From positions 1 to 9,965 of the forward strand of contig DIJY01000061.1 of NCBI GenBank assembly GCA_002421405.1: a DNA stretch of 9,965 bases. The letters are read 5' to 3'. This document shows, in pieces, positions 1 through 6,517 of the stretch (position 1 is its first letter; each line of letters opens with the position of its first letter). This DNA is from Caryophanales bacterium UBA5632 (GTDB lineage: Bacteria; Bacillota_I; Bacilli_A; Izemoplasmatales; Hujiaoplasmataceae). The notes under the pieces were generated by a model. That model searched no databases. It was not told the DNA's origin and saw only the letters and a program-made list of their open reading frames with translations. Position numbers and translations under genes: made by a program.

Positions 1-659
1 TTAAAATGGCCAAGGACATGCTTATTGCTGATGATGAAATCAATACAATCATGGTTGTCGGTGGATACCGCAATGGCGATTTTGTTGATTATTCCGATAA
101 AAATATGTCGATGATGTATAACTTAGGAGCGGGTGGCGGAGCCATCATTCTTAAAAAGAATTATCATAAAAATCTTTTGTTAGGATCCCATATCATTGGC
201 GATGGAACTTTAGCTAGAACGGCTGGGGTTGAAATTGGCGGTACTTGTAATCCCATTACCAAAGATAATTTAGAAGAAGCGAAAAAGTCATTAAGACTTC
301 TTGATCCGATTAAAATGAAAAATCGATTAAATGATGTTTCGATGCCAAATTGGTACAAATGTATCGATGAAGCATTAAGAAAATCGGATATGACCCGTCA
401 AAATCTCGATTATATGGCAATATTACATATTAAACGCTCAGGACATGATTCCTTAATGAATGATTTTAACTTAAAAGAAAATCAAACAATATACTTAGAA
501 GATTATGGTCATATTGGCCAAATCGACCAAATATTGTCACTCCATCTTGCACTCAAAACAGGTCAAGTTAAAGATGGGATCGTGGTATGTATGTTAGCGG
601 CTGGCATTGGATATGTTTGGGCGGCCAATATTATTAAGTGGGGTGTTGCCCATGTTTAA
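1..659 (+). CDS. 3-oxoacyl-ACP synthase III (KAS III/FabH-like) C-terminal part, 5' truncated by window
   Basis: The reading frame is open to the first base, so the gene starts upstream of the window; the ATG at 6 is internal. The visible 217 residues match the second half of a KAS III-type condensing enzyme, which joins an acyl-CoA to a malonyl (or similar) thioester in the cytosol. Seen, numbering from that ATG: a VVGGYRNGD strand, a glycine-rich LGAGGGA segment (40-46), LHIKR at 140-144 where FabH carries its catalytic His, YGHIGQ at 168-173 where FabH has its GNTSAA Asn motif, and a C-terminal MLAAGIGYVWAA glycine loop like FabH's GGGFTWG. The Asn is therefore a His here. The catalytic Cys should lie shortly before the window. 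The 3' end overlaps livH by 8 bases, so the two are probably co-translated. It need not be the housekeeping fatty acid FabH; the context points to an acyl-CoA specialised paralogue. The family is fairly sure, the reaction is not. Confidence 0.82.
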   Translation, partial: KMAKDMLIADDEINTIMVVGGYRNGDFVDYSDKNMSMMYNLGAGGGAIILKKNYHKNLLLGSHIIGDGTLARTAGVEIGGTCNPITKDNLEEAKKSLRLLDPIKMKNRLNDVSMPNWYKCIDEALRKSDMTRQNLDYMAILHIKRSGHDSLMNDFNLKENQTIYLEDYGHIGQIDQILSLHLALKTGQVKDGIVVCMLAAGIGYVWAANIIKWGVAHV

Positions 660-1752
660 TGAAACTAAATTTTGGAATACTTTTATCATTATTATCGCTT
701 CCTTGGTTGTTGTTTATGCTTTGCTCGACATCATCGTGTTAAGAAAGTTACCGAAACGATCAAAAAATCAAAATATATTAATTAATATCTTGCTAGGATT
801 AGGATTATTAAGCATCATGATTTTATTGATTAAAAGTTTAGGAATGTTTTTGTTTTTACAGACGATTTTAGATAAAGTCTTAAGCATTAGTGTCTTAGCG
901 CTTGCGACCACGGGTATTGTTCTAATCTTTAAGACATCAATGACCACGAACTTTGCTCAAGGAAGTATGGCGACGTTTGGAGCGTTCGTGGCGGCAAGAT
1001 ATATTATATATCTGACTTCTACCACGACATTGACTGAGATTCAAAAGGTTTTTTTAGCAATCATCGCCTCTTCAATTGTTGCTTTTCTCTTAGGAATTTT
1101 AATTGATGTCTTCATCATTCGCAAAGCAAAATACGTGACATCGATTGGAAAACAGATGATTACAATGGGATTGGTACTAGTTATCTCGGGTATTATACCG
1201 ATTATCTTCGGCGTATTGCCCTTGACGATTCCTCGCTTAAGTTATGAGATTGTGCCACTAACTATCTTCGGTCAATCCTTGACCATACCAAGACATTCGA
1301 TATATGCATTCTATATCACAATGATTGTATTAGTTGTTTTATTTACCGCCCTTAGATTTACAAAATGGGGTCTCGGTGTTCGGGCGACAGCCTCCAACGA
1401 AACCGTAGCGAAAATGATGGGTGTTAATACACGCATCATCACCGCCATGAGTTGGGCCATCGCGGGAGCACTCGGAGGCATTGCGTCCGTTTTAGCAGCT
1501 CCTTTAGGGGGACAAGTCACAACTGGGCTCATGGTATCATACCAAGTCAATGGCTTTATGGCTTCAATCTTAGGAGGATTTTCATCCTTTGGTGGGCCAT
1601 TAGTTGGTGCGATATTAATTCCGCTTTTACAAGGACTTTTATCTTATTTTGCTTTTTTATGGCAAAACGCCATTGTTTATTTAATTATCTTGCTTATTGT
1701 ACTAGCAAAACCTTTGGGATTGTTTGGCAAGAAGATTGCGAAGAAGGTGTAG
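652..1752 (+). CDS. livH: LivH-type branched-chain amino acid ABC transporter permease
   Basis: This is an integral membrane permease of the hydrophobic amino acid uptake (HAAT) family, 366 residues. Seen: a TTNFAQGSMATFGAF stretch at 98-112, matching the LivH NFAHG motif; an EAA-like cytoplasmic loop around 234-259 (KWGLGVRATASNE...MMGVN) that should dock on an ATPase; and GGFSSFGGPLVGA at 308-320, typical of the family's C-terminal half. Hydrophobic spans fill most of the protein. The NFAQG motif lies about 60 residues further in than in E. coli LivH (308 aa), leaving an extra N-terminal part with two hydrophobic stretches (about 9-31 and 43-62) separated by a basic linker (RKLPKRSKNQ). The ATG at 652 is preferred over an in-frame TTG at 607 because it gives a natural hydrophobic start with only 8 bases of overlap with the KAS III gene; its Shine-Dalgarno (GTGGGG, around 638-643) is weak, which suits translational coupling. 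It pairs with LivM downstream. Confidence 0.93.
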   Translation: MFNETKFWNTFIIIIASLVVVYALLDIIVLRKLPKRSKNQNILINILLGLGLLSIMILLIKSLGMFLFLQTILDKVLSISVLALATTGIVLIFKTSMTTNFAQGSMATFGAFVAARYIIYLTSTTTLTEIQKVFLAIIASSIVAFLLGILIDVFIIRKAKYVTSIGKQMITMGLVLVISGIIPIIFGVLPLTIPRLSYEIVPLTIFGQSLTIPRHSIYAFYITMIVLVVLFTALRFTKWGLGVRATASNETVAKMMGVNTRIITAMSWAIAGALGGIASVLAAPLGGQVTTGLMVSYQVNGFMASILGGFSSFGGPLVGAILIPLLQGLLSYFAFLWQNAIVYLIILLIVLAKPLGLFGKKIAKKV

Positions 1753-1755
1753 ACG

Positions 1756-2835
1756 ATGTTATATACTGTTAATCGCCACCTTGAGCGTAAAGCGAAACTA
1801 CATCAAGTAATGCATCATCCCTATTTTGGATTCTTTGTGTTAGGATTTTTATTACTGCTAGTTCAAATAATAAGAATATCGGGCGTCAATATTCCCACTA
1901 CCGTCTTACGTGGGTTGGGACTTACGATGATTTACATCATCATTGCACTAGGCTTCTCAATTCTATTAGGGTATGCCGGATTAGCTTCTTTAGGAACGGC
2001 TGGCTTTGTTGGCATCGGAACGTACCTAATCGGATATTTAACCAATGCAAAAGGCTTATCTGTCAGTATGATCTTAGTCATTGGCTTCTTAGGTGCAATC
2101 GCCATTGGAACCATTGTTGGATTCATCTCTTTAAGAATTGAAGGATTGTACCTCGGGATTATTACTTTAGGGCTTTCTGAAATCTTGAACGAAGTATTTA
2201 AGAATGCAACGGCCATTACCAATGGAACCAATGGACTCTTGATGAATCGAATTGTTTTATTTGGACAATACTATCAGTTTAATTCAAACACCATCTTTAT
2301 TGCCATTGTGTTCATCTTGATTTTTGTCATGATATTAACTTTAAACATCATGAAAAGCCCAACCGGAAGAGCGATGCTTGCGATGCGCAATAGCGAATCA
2401 GCAGCACAAGCCATGGGCGTCAGTGTTTTAAAATATCGTTTATTAGCTTTTATTATCGCAACCGTTTACGCTTTTTTAGGTGGTATCTTGTATATGACCT
2501 ATATTGGATTCTCGATTCCCACGACTTGGAACTTAGCTTTCTCACTATTTGTATTAGCGGCGGTCATTGTCGGCGGATCTCAATCCATTTTAGGTGTCGT
2601 TTTAGGAACTTTTATGATCTTTGGACTTGACTTAGCGGTCTTTCAACAAATTCCGCTATTCCAAGAAAATCCTGCCATCACATTCATCTTAAATGGTGTG
2701 TTGATTGTGGTAGTGGTTATGTTCTATCCCGGAGGGTTAGCAAGACTCATCACCAATCTCAAATACAAAATCACAAGTTTATCGAAAAAATTAATGAAGA
2801 AATGGAAGGCATTCAAATATGGCGAAGATGATTGA
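1756..2835 (+). CDS. livM: LivM-type branched-chain amino acid ABC transporter permease
   Basis: This is the second membrane permease of the HAAT transporter, 359 residues, expected to pair with LivH to form the translocation path. Seen: GYAGLASLGTAGFVGIGTY at 72-90 (the LivM GYAGQLSLG signature), RIEGLYLGIITLGLSEI at 127-143, TNGTNGL at 155-161 (in place of TGGSDGL), a clear EAA loop (SPTGRAMLAMRNSESAAQAMGV, 201-222) for contact with an ATPase, VGGSQSILG at 272-280, and a C-terminal FYPGGLARLI followed by a basic tail of about 27 residues. It starts 3 bases after the livH stop with a good ribosome binding site, AGAAGGTG at 1742-1749, inside the livH end. It ends in TGA, and this stop is the main sign that TGA is not read as Trp. 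The final 17 bases overlap the start of livG. Confidence 0.94.
   Translation: MLYTVNRHLERKAKLHQVMHHPYFGFFVLGFLLLLVQIIRISGVNIPTTVLRGLGLTMIYIIIALGFSILLGYAGLASLGTAGFVGIGTYLIGYLTNAKGLSVSMILVIGFLGAIAIGTIVGFISLRIEGLYLGIITLGLSEILNEVFKNATAITNGTNGLLMNRIVLFGQYYQFNSNTIFIAIVFILIFVMILTLNIMKSPTGRAMLAMRNSESAAQAMGVSVLKYRLLAFIIATVYAFLGGILYMTYIGFSIPTTWNLAFSLFVLAAVIVGGSQSILGVVLGTFMIFGLDLAVFQQIPLFQENPAITFILNGVLIVVVVMFYPGGLARLITNLKYKITSLSKKLMKKWKAFKYGEDD
2804..2809 (+). promoter_or_regulatory. Shine-Dalgarno GGAAGG deciding the long livG start
   Basis: GGAAGG lies 9 bases before the ATG at 2819, inside the livM coding end. It supports translation of the long form of LivG. No comparable site precedes the internal in-frame ATG at 3431, which would give a conventional short LivG. 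Confidence 0.7.
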
Positions 2836-4219
2836 TTCCATTTTAAAATATTATTTGATGAAACAAATAGACCACTTAGAGACGAAAATTGCTTTCTTGA
2901 GTGAATATCAACCCATCTTAATTGAAGGTAAGAAAGCGATTCTCACTTCAAAATTAGAAAAACTTGCGTTCAAACAAAAACATCAGTTATTGCCTTATGC
3001 AATTCAAGCGGGCAAAATCGACGATTACTTGAAAGAAGCAAAAGCGTTTGAAATCAAGAAAGTTGAAGAAAAGTTCTTCTGGTCTCATCGGGCATTAAAA
3101 CAGTCACTAAAACGAAACCAAAATCAAGCAGCGTATGATGCATCACTCGCATCGATTACATCCAAAAAAGATGAAAATATCATTACGATTGAAGCAAAAT
3201 ACGCTGCTTCCTCCAATCTTCAAGAAGCGATTCAAGCATATGAATTAGTTGTGTCAAACCAAAAAAATGAATTTGATCAATTAAAAACGCGGCTTGAAAA
3301 AAATTATGACGTTTTCGCTACAAACAAAAAACAATTACTTGAAACTAAATTATCAAAACTCAACGATAAGCTTCAAACAACAATGAAACAGTTTCATCGC
3401 TTCAAATCAGCCGATAATCAACTCGAATCAATGATTGAACCCGATACTTTACTGAAACTTGATAACCTTTCGATGCACTTTGGGGGGTTAAAAGCAGTGG
3501 ACGAACTTTCCTTCTCGGTCAAAAAGGGCGAAATCTTTGGATTAATTGGTCCGAATGGAGCCGGTAAAACAACGGTATTTAATTGTATCACTCGATTTTA
3601 TAAAGCAACTTCTGGCCAAATCTATTATCGTAACCATTTGAATGAACCCCTCAATCTAAATCAATTTGTGGTTCATAATGTCATCAAAGAAGGCATTGTT
3701 AGAACGTTTCAAAACGTTGAATTAATCTGGGAATTACCAATTCTAGAAAACTTGCTTGTTGCTGGACATACCCTTTACCGCACTGGATTCATCGGTCAAC
3801 TGTTCAATAGTCGCCGAATAAAACGCGAAGAAATGATTATGCGACAGAAAGCATTAAAAATACTTTCGGACCTGGGCTTACTCGCTTATCAGTATTCTTA
3901 CCCAATCGGTCTTCCTTATGGTATTTTAAAGAAGATAGAACTAGCGAGAACTTTGATGGTCAATCCTCAACTCATCATTCTTGACGAACCGGCAGCGGGT
4001 CTCAATGACGCAGAAACCAATAACTTAGCTCATACCATCAAAAAAATTCGCGATGACTATCAAGCAACCATTTTTCTTGTCGAACATGACATGGGACTCG
4101 TCATGGAAATTTGCGATACTGTTTGCGCCATCTCTTTCGGAAAGAAATTGGCAATCGGAACGCCGAAAGAAATTCAATCCAGTAAAGTCGTCCGTGAAGC
4201 ATATTTAGGAGGCGAATAA
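2819..4219 (+). CDS. livG: LivG-type ABC ATPase with ~208-residue helical N-terminal extension
   Basis: A 466-residue cytosolic ATPase of the HAAT transporter; ordinary LivG is about 255 residues. The ABC domain begins near residue 209. Seen: Walker A GPNGAGKT 244-251, Q-loop RTFQN with Q298, signature region LPYGILKK 365-372, Walker B LIILDEP 385-391, D-loop GLND 394-397, and switch His423 in VEHDM. The family pattern is LSYGQQRR in the signature, so the Gln is replaced by Ile. Residues 1-208 have no transmembrane span and are rich in Lys, Glu, Gln, Leu and Ala in long helical, coiled-coil-like runs (KKVEEKFFW, KTRLEKNYD, LETKLSKLNDKLQ). I do not recognise this part as a known domain. It is in frame without a break and starts behind GGAAGG, so an error-made fusion looks unlikely. 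It could be a scaffold, a regulatory arm or a link to another protein. ATPase family is certain; the extension's role is unknown. Confidence 0.92.
   Translation: MAKMIDSILKYYLMKQIDHLETKIAFLSEYQPILIEGKKAILTSKLEKLAFKQKHQLLPYAIQAGKIDDYLKEAKAFEIKKVEEKFFWSHRALKQSLKRNQNQAAYDASLASITSKKDENIITIEAKYAASSNLQEAIQAYELVVSNQKNEFDQLKTRLEKNYDVFATNKKQLLETKLSKLNDKLQTTMKQFHRFKSADNQLESMIEPDTLLKLDNLSMHFGGLKAVDELSFSVKKGEIFGLIGPNGAGKTTVFNCITRFYKATSGQIYYRNHLNEPLNLNQFVVHNVIKEGIVRTFQNVELIWELPILENLLVAGHTLYRTGFIGQLFNSRRIKREEMIMRQKALKILSDLGLLAYQYSYPIGLPYGILKKIELARTLMVNPQLIILDEPAAGLNDAETNNLAHTIKKIRDDYQATIFLVEHDMGLVMEICDTVCAISFGKKLAIGTPKEIQSSKVVREAYLGGE
4207..4212 (+). promoter_or_regulatory. Strong Shine-Dalgarno AGGAGG for livF
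   Basis: AGGAGG lies within the last codons of livG, 8 bases before the livF ATG. It fixes the start and indicates tight coupling of the two ATPase genes. Confidence 0.75.
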
Positions 4220-4220
4220 G

Positions 4221-4991
4221 ATGAGTGTTATCTTAGAAATCAAAGATCTTATCGTCGACTATGGTATCATTCGCGCCATCAAAGGCATAAACCTAAAAAT
4301 TGAAGAAGGAACCATCGTCGCTATTTTAGGCGCGAATGGTGCTGGGAAAACGTCAACGATTCGCACCGTCAACGGTATTGTCAAAGCCAAAAGCGGGAAA
4401 ATCTTATACAACGGTGAAAACATCACAAACTTTGAACCTTATAAATTAGCGCAAAGAGGAATCTTCCAATCACCTGAAGGAAGATTAATCCTGAGAGGGT
4501 TAACCGTCGAAGAAAACTTGCTCGTCGGCGCCTACACGCTTAAAAGCAATATAACGGAGTCAACGAATCCAGATGACACAGTAGAAAAAGTTAGAAAATC
4601 TGCTCGATCCGTTCGTAATGAAACGCTAGCAGAAGTATACAAACTCTTTCCTGTATTACAAGAAAGAAGAAAACAACAAGCTTCGACCTTATCGGGCGGG
4701 GAGCAACAAATGCTCGCCATTGGCAGAGCGTTAATGGGCAAACCCAAACTCTTATTACTCGATGAACCCTCACTAGGATTAGCCCCTTTAATTGTTCAAG
4801 AAATCTTTAAAGCGATTCAAACCATCGCTTCCCAAGGAACGACAATCTTAATCGTCGAACAAAACGCGTATCAAACGCTTAAAATCGCTGATTATGTGTA
4901 CGTTCTTGAATTGGGTAAAGTCAAGACTGAAGGCAAAAGCGCTGATCTCTTAAAAGATGATCAACTCGTTAAAGCCTATCTTGGCGGTTAA
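4221..4991 (+). CDS. livF: LivF-type ABC ATPase
   Basis: The second cytosolic ATPase of the HAAT transporter, 256 residues, expected to form a heterodimer with LivG. Seen: Walker A GANGAGKT 37-44; FQSPEGR at 82-88, matching the LivF VPEGR signature that separates it from LivG; a canonical LSGGEQQ signature 157-163; Walker B LLLLDEP 177-183; LGLAP D-loop; and VEQN 212-215, where Gln replaces the switch His, as is normal for LivF. Compared with E. coli LivF (237 aa) there is an insertion of about 20 charged residues around 107-133 (ESTNPDDTVEKVRKSARS) in the helical subdomain. It starts one base after the livG stop behind AGGAGG. Product identity is secure; the transported substrate is not. Confidence 0.95.
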   Translation: MSVILEIKDLIVDYGIIRAIKGINLKIEEGTIVAILGANGAGKTSTIRTVNGIVKAKSGKILYNGENITNFEPYKLAQRGIFQSPEGRLILRGLTVEENLLVGAYTLKSNITESTNPDDTVEKVRKSARSVRNETLAEVYKLFPVLQERRKQQASTLSGGEQQMLAIGRALMGKPKLLLLDEPSLGLAPLIVQEIFKAIQTIASQGTTILIVEQNAYQTLKIADYVYVLELGKVKTEGKSADLLKDDQLVKAYLGG

Positions 4992-5007
4992 TAAATGAAG
5001 GTAAATA

Positions 5008-5022
5008 CCGGATAACCGGATA
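5008..5022 (+). repeat. Short CCGGATA tandem repeat / weak hairpin before binding-protein gene
   Basis: CCGGATA occurs twice, at 5008-5014 and 5016-5022, in the 59-base gap between livF and the binding-protein gene. The two self-complementary CCGG tetramers could form a 4-bp stem with an ATAA loop. This is too short to call a terminator; it may slow RNA decay or mean nothing. Confidence 0.3.
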
Positions 5023-5050
5023 TTATACAAAAATTCAAAAGGAGAAAAAA

Positions 5051-6433
5051 ATGAAAAAATTAATGGTATTAGTTTTAACATTATTTGTTGGTGTTGCTTT
5101 AACAGCATGCGTGGCTAAAACCACAACGAACACCACCGCATCTGGCACAACATCAACCGCTTCAACAACCACCGTTACAACCACGGGCGAAGCTGATTAC
5201 GTTCAAGGAATCACAGCTAATTCGATTCTCGTTGGTAATACTGCAACCATTTCTGGTGACTATGCATTTATTGGTCTTCCATTTAACGAAGGTATCAAAG
5301 CGGTTTTCAAAGCTGTTAACGACGCTGGTGGCATCGATGGCAGAATGATTACTTTGACGAATCGTGACGATGGATTCAACGGTGCAACAGGCTTAATTAA
5401 CACTGAGACTTTAGTCGAAGATGATAAAGTCTTCGCACTTGTTGGTCACTTTGGAACGCCAACCGTTGGTGCAACCATTAGTTACATCCAAGAAACCGGT
5501 GTTCCAATGGTTTATGCAGCAACAGGCATTAACGCTTTATACTTTGCTGAAACTCCAGCGAACCCTGTTATGGCTGTGCAACCAATCTATTTAACTGACG
5601 GACGCATCATGGCTGCAAGAGCATTCCAAGAAGCTGTTTATGGCGCTGGCCAAAACGAACTTCTTCCTGCAACCGCTAAAATTGGTGTATTATACACGAA
5701 TGATGATGTCGGAAACTCAATTAAAGCCGGTATCGAAATCGAAGCAGAAGAATTAAACAGAGCAAACTATATGACTTATTTAGCTGTAACATCTGAAACA
5801 GTTGGATCAGCAGTCAACTACTTAAAAGGTTCTGGCATTAGTGTTGTAATTTTAGCAATGAACCAAGGTCCATTTGCTTATACATTATCAGCAATGCACA
5901 ATGCTGCTTTCAATGTTCCTGTCTTCACTTCCTATGTTAACGCTGATATTACAGCCGTTAATCACGCTGAATATAATGTTGCCCGTCCAATTTATACTAA
6001 TGCATGGGTTGATATTTATTCCGAAAAAGGTGCTTTAGACGTTCAAACATTCGTCGCAACCATTGCGAACGCTGATTTGACTGATGCTCAAAAATTATCT
6101 TATTACGGCAACTCTTTCTGCATTGCTGGTTATATCGCTGGAACTGTCTTCGTTGAAGGTTTGAAACGCGTTGCTGCAAACGGTGAAGAATTAACATGGG
6201 CTTCTTATATCGCTGCGATGGAAGAAGGACCGATTGACATCCCAATGGGTGGAACAGTAGACTTTTCTGGTGGAAAACGTTGGGGAATTGCTGCAATGTC
6301 GATGTTAAAATACGGATTCGTATTAGGCGACAATCCAGCAACGACTGATGTTGTTGAAACTGACTGGGTTATTGAATCATTCGCAAAAGTTAGAGATATT
6401 GAAACAATCGAAGAAATCGAAGCTCAAGACTAA
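5051..6433 (+). CDS. Solute-binding lipoprotein of the Liv/HAAT ABC transporter (Peripla_BP_6-like)
   Basis: A 460-residue extracellular binding protein that should capture the substrate and pass it to LivHM. Seen: a lipoprotein signal peptide (MKKLMVLVLTLFVGVALTAC) with lipobox LTAC at 17-20, so Cys20 is the expected lipid-anchored residue; a Thr/Ser/Ala-rich linker, about 23-46; then a type I binding-protein fold opening with ITANSILVGNTATISGDYA and continuing through AVNDAGGIDGR (88-98), LVEDDKVFALVG (121-132) and KIGVLYTNDDVGNSIKAG (210-227), all hallmarks of the LivJ/LivK/AmiC-like family. The acidic tail (EETI/EEIEAQD) is unremarkable. A strong AAGGAG (5039-5044) precedes the ATG. Its place beside the four transporter genes makes the role firm. 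The ligand could be branched-chain amino acids, an amide, or an aromatic or short carboxylate; sequence alone does not decide. Confidence 0.93.
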   Translation: MKKLMVLVLTLFVGVALTACVAKTTTNTTASGTTSTASTTTVTTTGEADYVQGITANSILVGNTATISGDYAFIGLPFNEGIKAVFKAVNDAGGIDGRMITLTNRDDGFNGATGLINTETLVEDDKVFALVGHFGTPTVGATISYIQETGVPMVYAATGINALYFAETPANPVMAVQPIYLTDGRIMAARAFQEAVYGAGQNELLPATAKIGVLYTNDDVGNSIKAGIEIEAEELNRANYMTYLAVTSETVGSAVNYLKGSGISVVILAMNQGPFAYTLSAMHNAAFNVPVFTSYVNADITAVNHAEYNVARPIYTNAWVDIYSEKGALDVQTFVATIANADLTDAQKLSYYGNSFCIAGYIAGTVFVEGLKRVAANGEELTWASYIAAMEEGPIDIPMGGTVDFSGGKRWGIAAMSMLKYGFVLGDNPATTDVVETDWVIESFAKVRDIETIEEIEAQD

Positions 6434-6457
6434 CAAAATAAACTAACAATCATTGTT

Positions 6458-6498
6458 CGTCACGGGGAGATGCAAATCTCCCCCTGATGGGCATTTTT
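6458..6498 (+). terminator. Hairpin plus T run between binding protein and CoA transferase; attenuator or terminator
   Basis: GGGGAGAT (6464-6471), loop GCAA, ATCTCCCC (6476-6483) is a perfect 8-bp stem. Beyond one C/C mismatch it extends by CGTCA/TGATG (6458-6462 with 6485-6489, one G-T pair). After four bases comes TTTTT (6494-6498). This has the form of an intrinsic terminator, with a slightly displaced T run. Because the CoA-transferase gene follows without an obvious promoter, partial read-through that keeps the binding protein more abundant than downstream enzymes is a reasonable inference. Confidence 0.6.
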
Positions 6499-6517
6499 AG
6501 ATGAAAAAGGAGCCATT

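Noticed and set aside
607..651. In-frame TTG start adding 15 residues to LivH
   Set aside because: It would lie deep inside the KAS III gene. The ATG at 652 gives a natural membrane-protein start with only an 8-base overlap.
2833..2835. Mycoplasma-type code with TGA as Trp
   Set aside because: LivM ends at this TGA at the length and C-terminus expected for the family. Trp codons in the genes are TGG, and no gene needs TGA read-through.
3431..3433. Internal ATG as the true livG start, giving a normal-length protein
   Set aside because: There is no Shine-Dalgarno before it, and it would leave about 600 bases of open, protein-like frame unexplained between livM and livG. It remains the main alternative to test.
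4992..5050. Separate promoter for the binding-protein gene
   Set aside because: TATTAT near 5021 resembles a -10 box, but no matching -35 sequence lies at the right distance.
5997..6341. Minus-strand open frame of 114 codons opposite the binding-protein gene
   Set aside because: It has no ribosome binding site, a Gln/Arg/Leu-rich composition typical of antisense translation, and lies wholly over a well-identified gene. The other short opposite-strand frames are rejected for the same reason.
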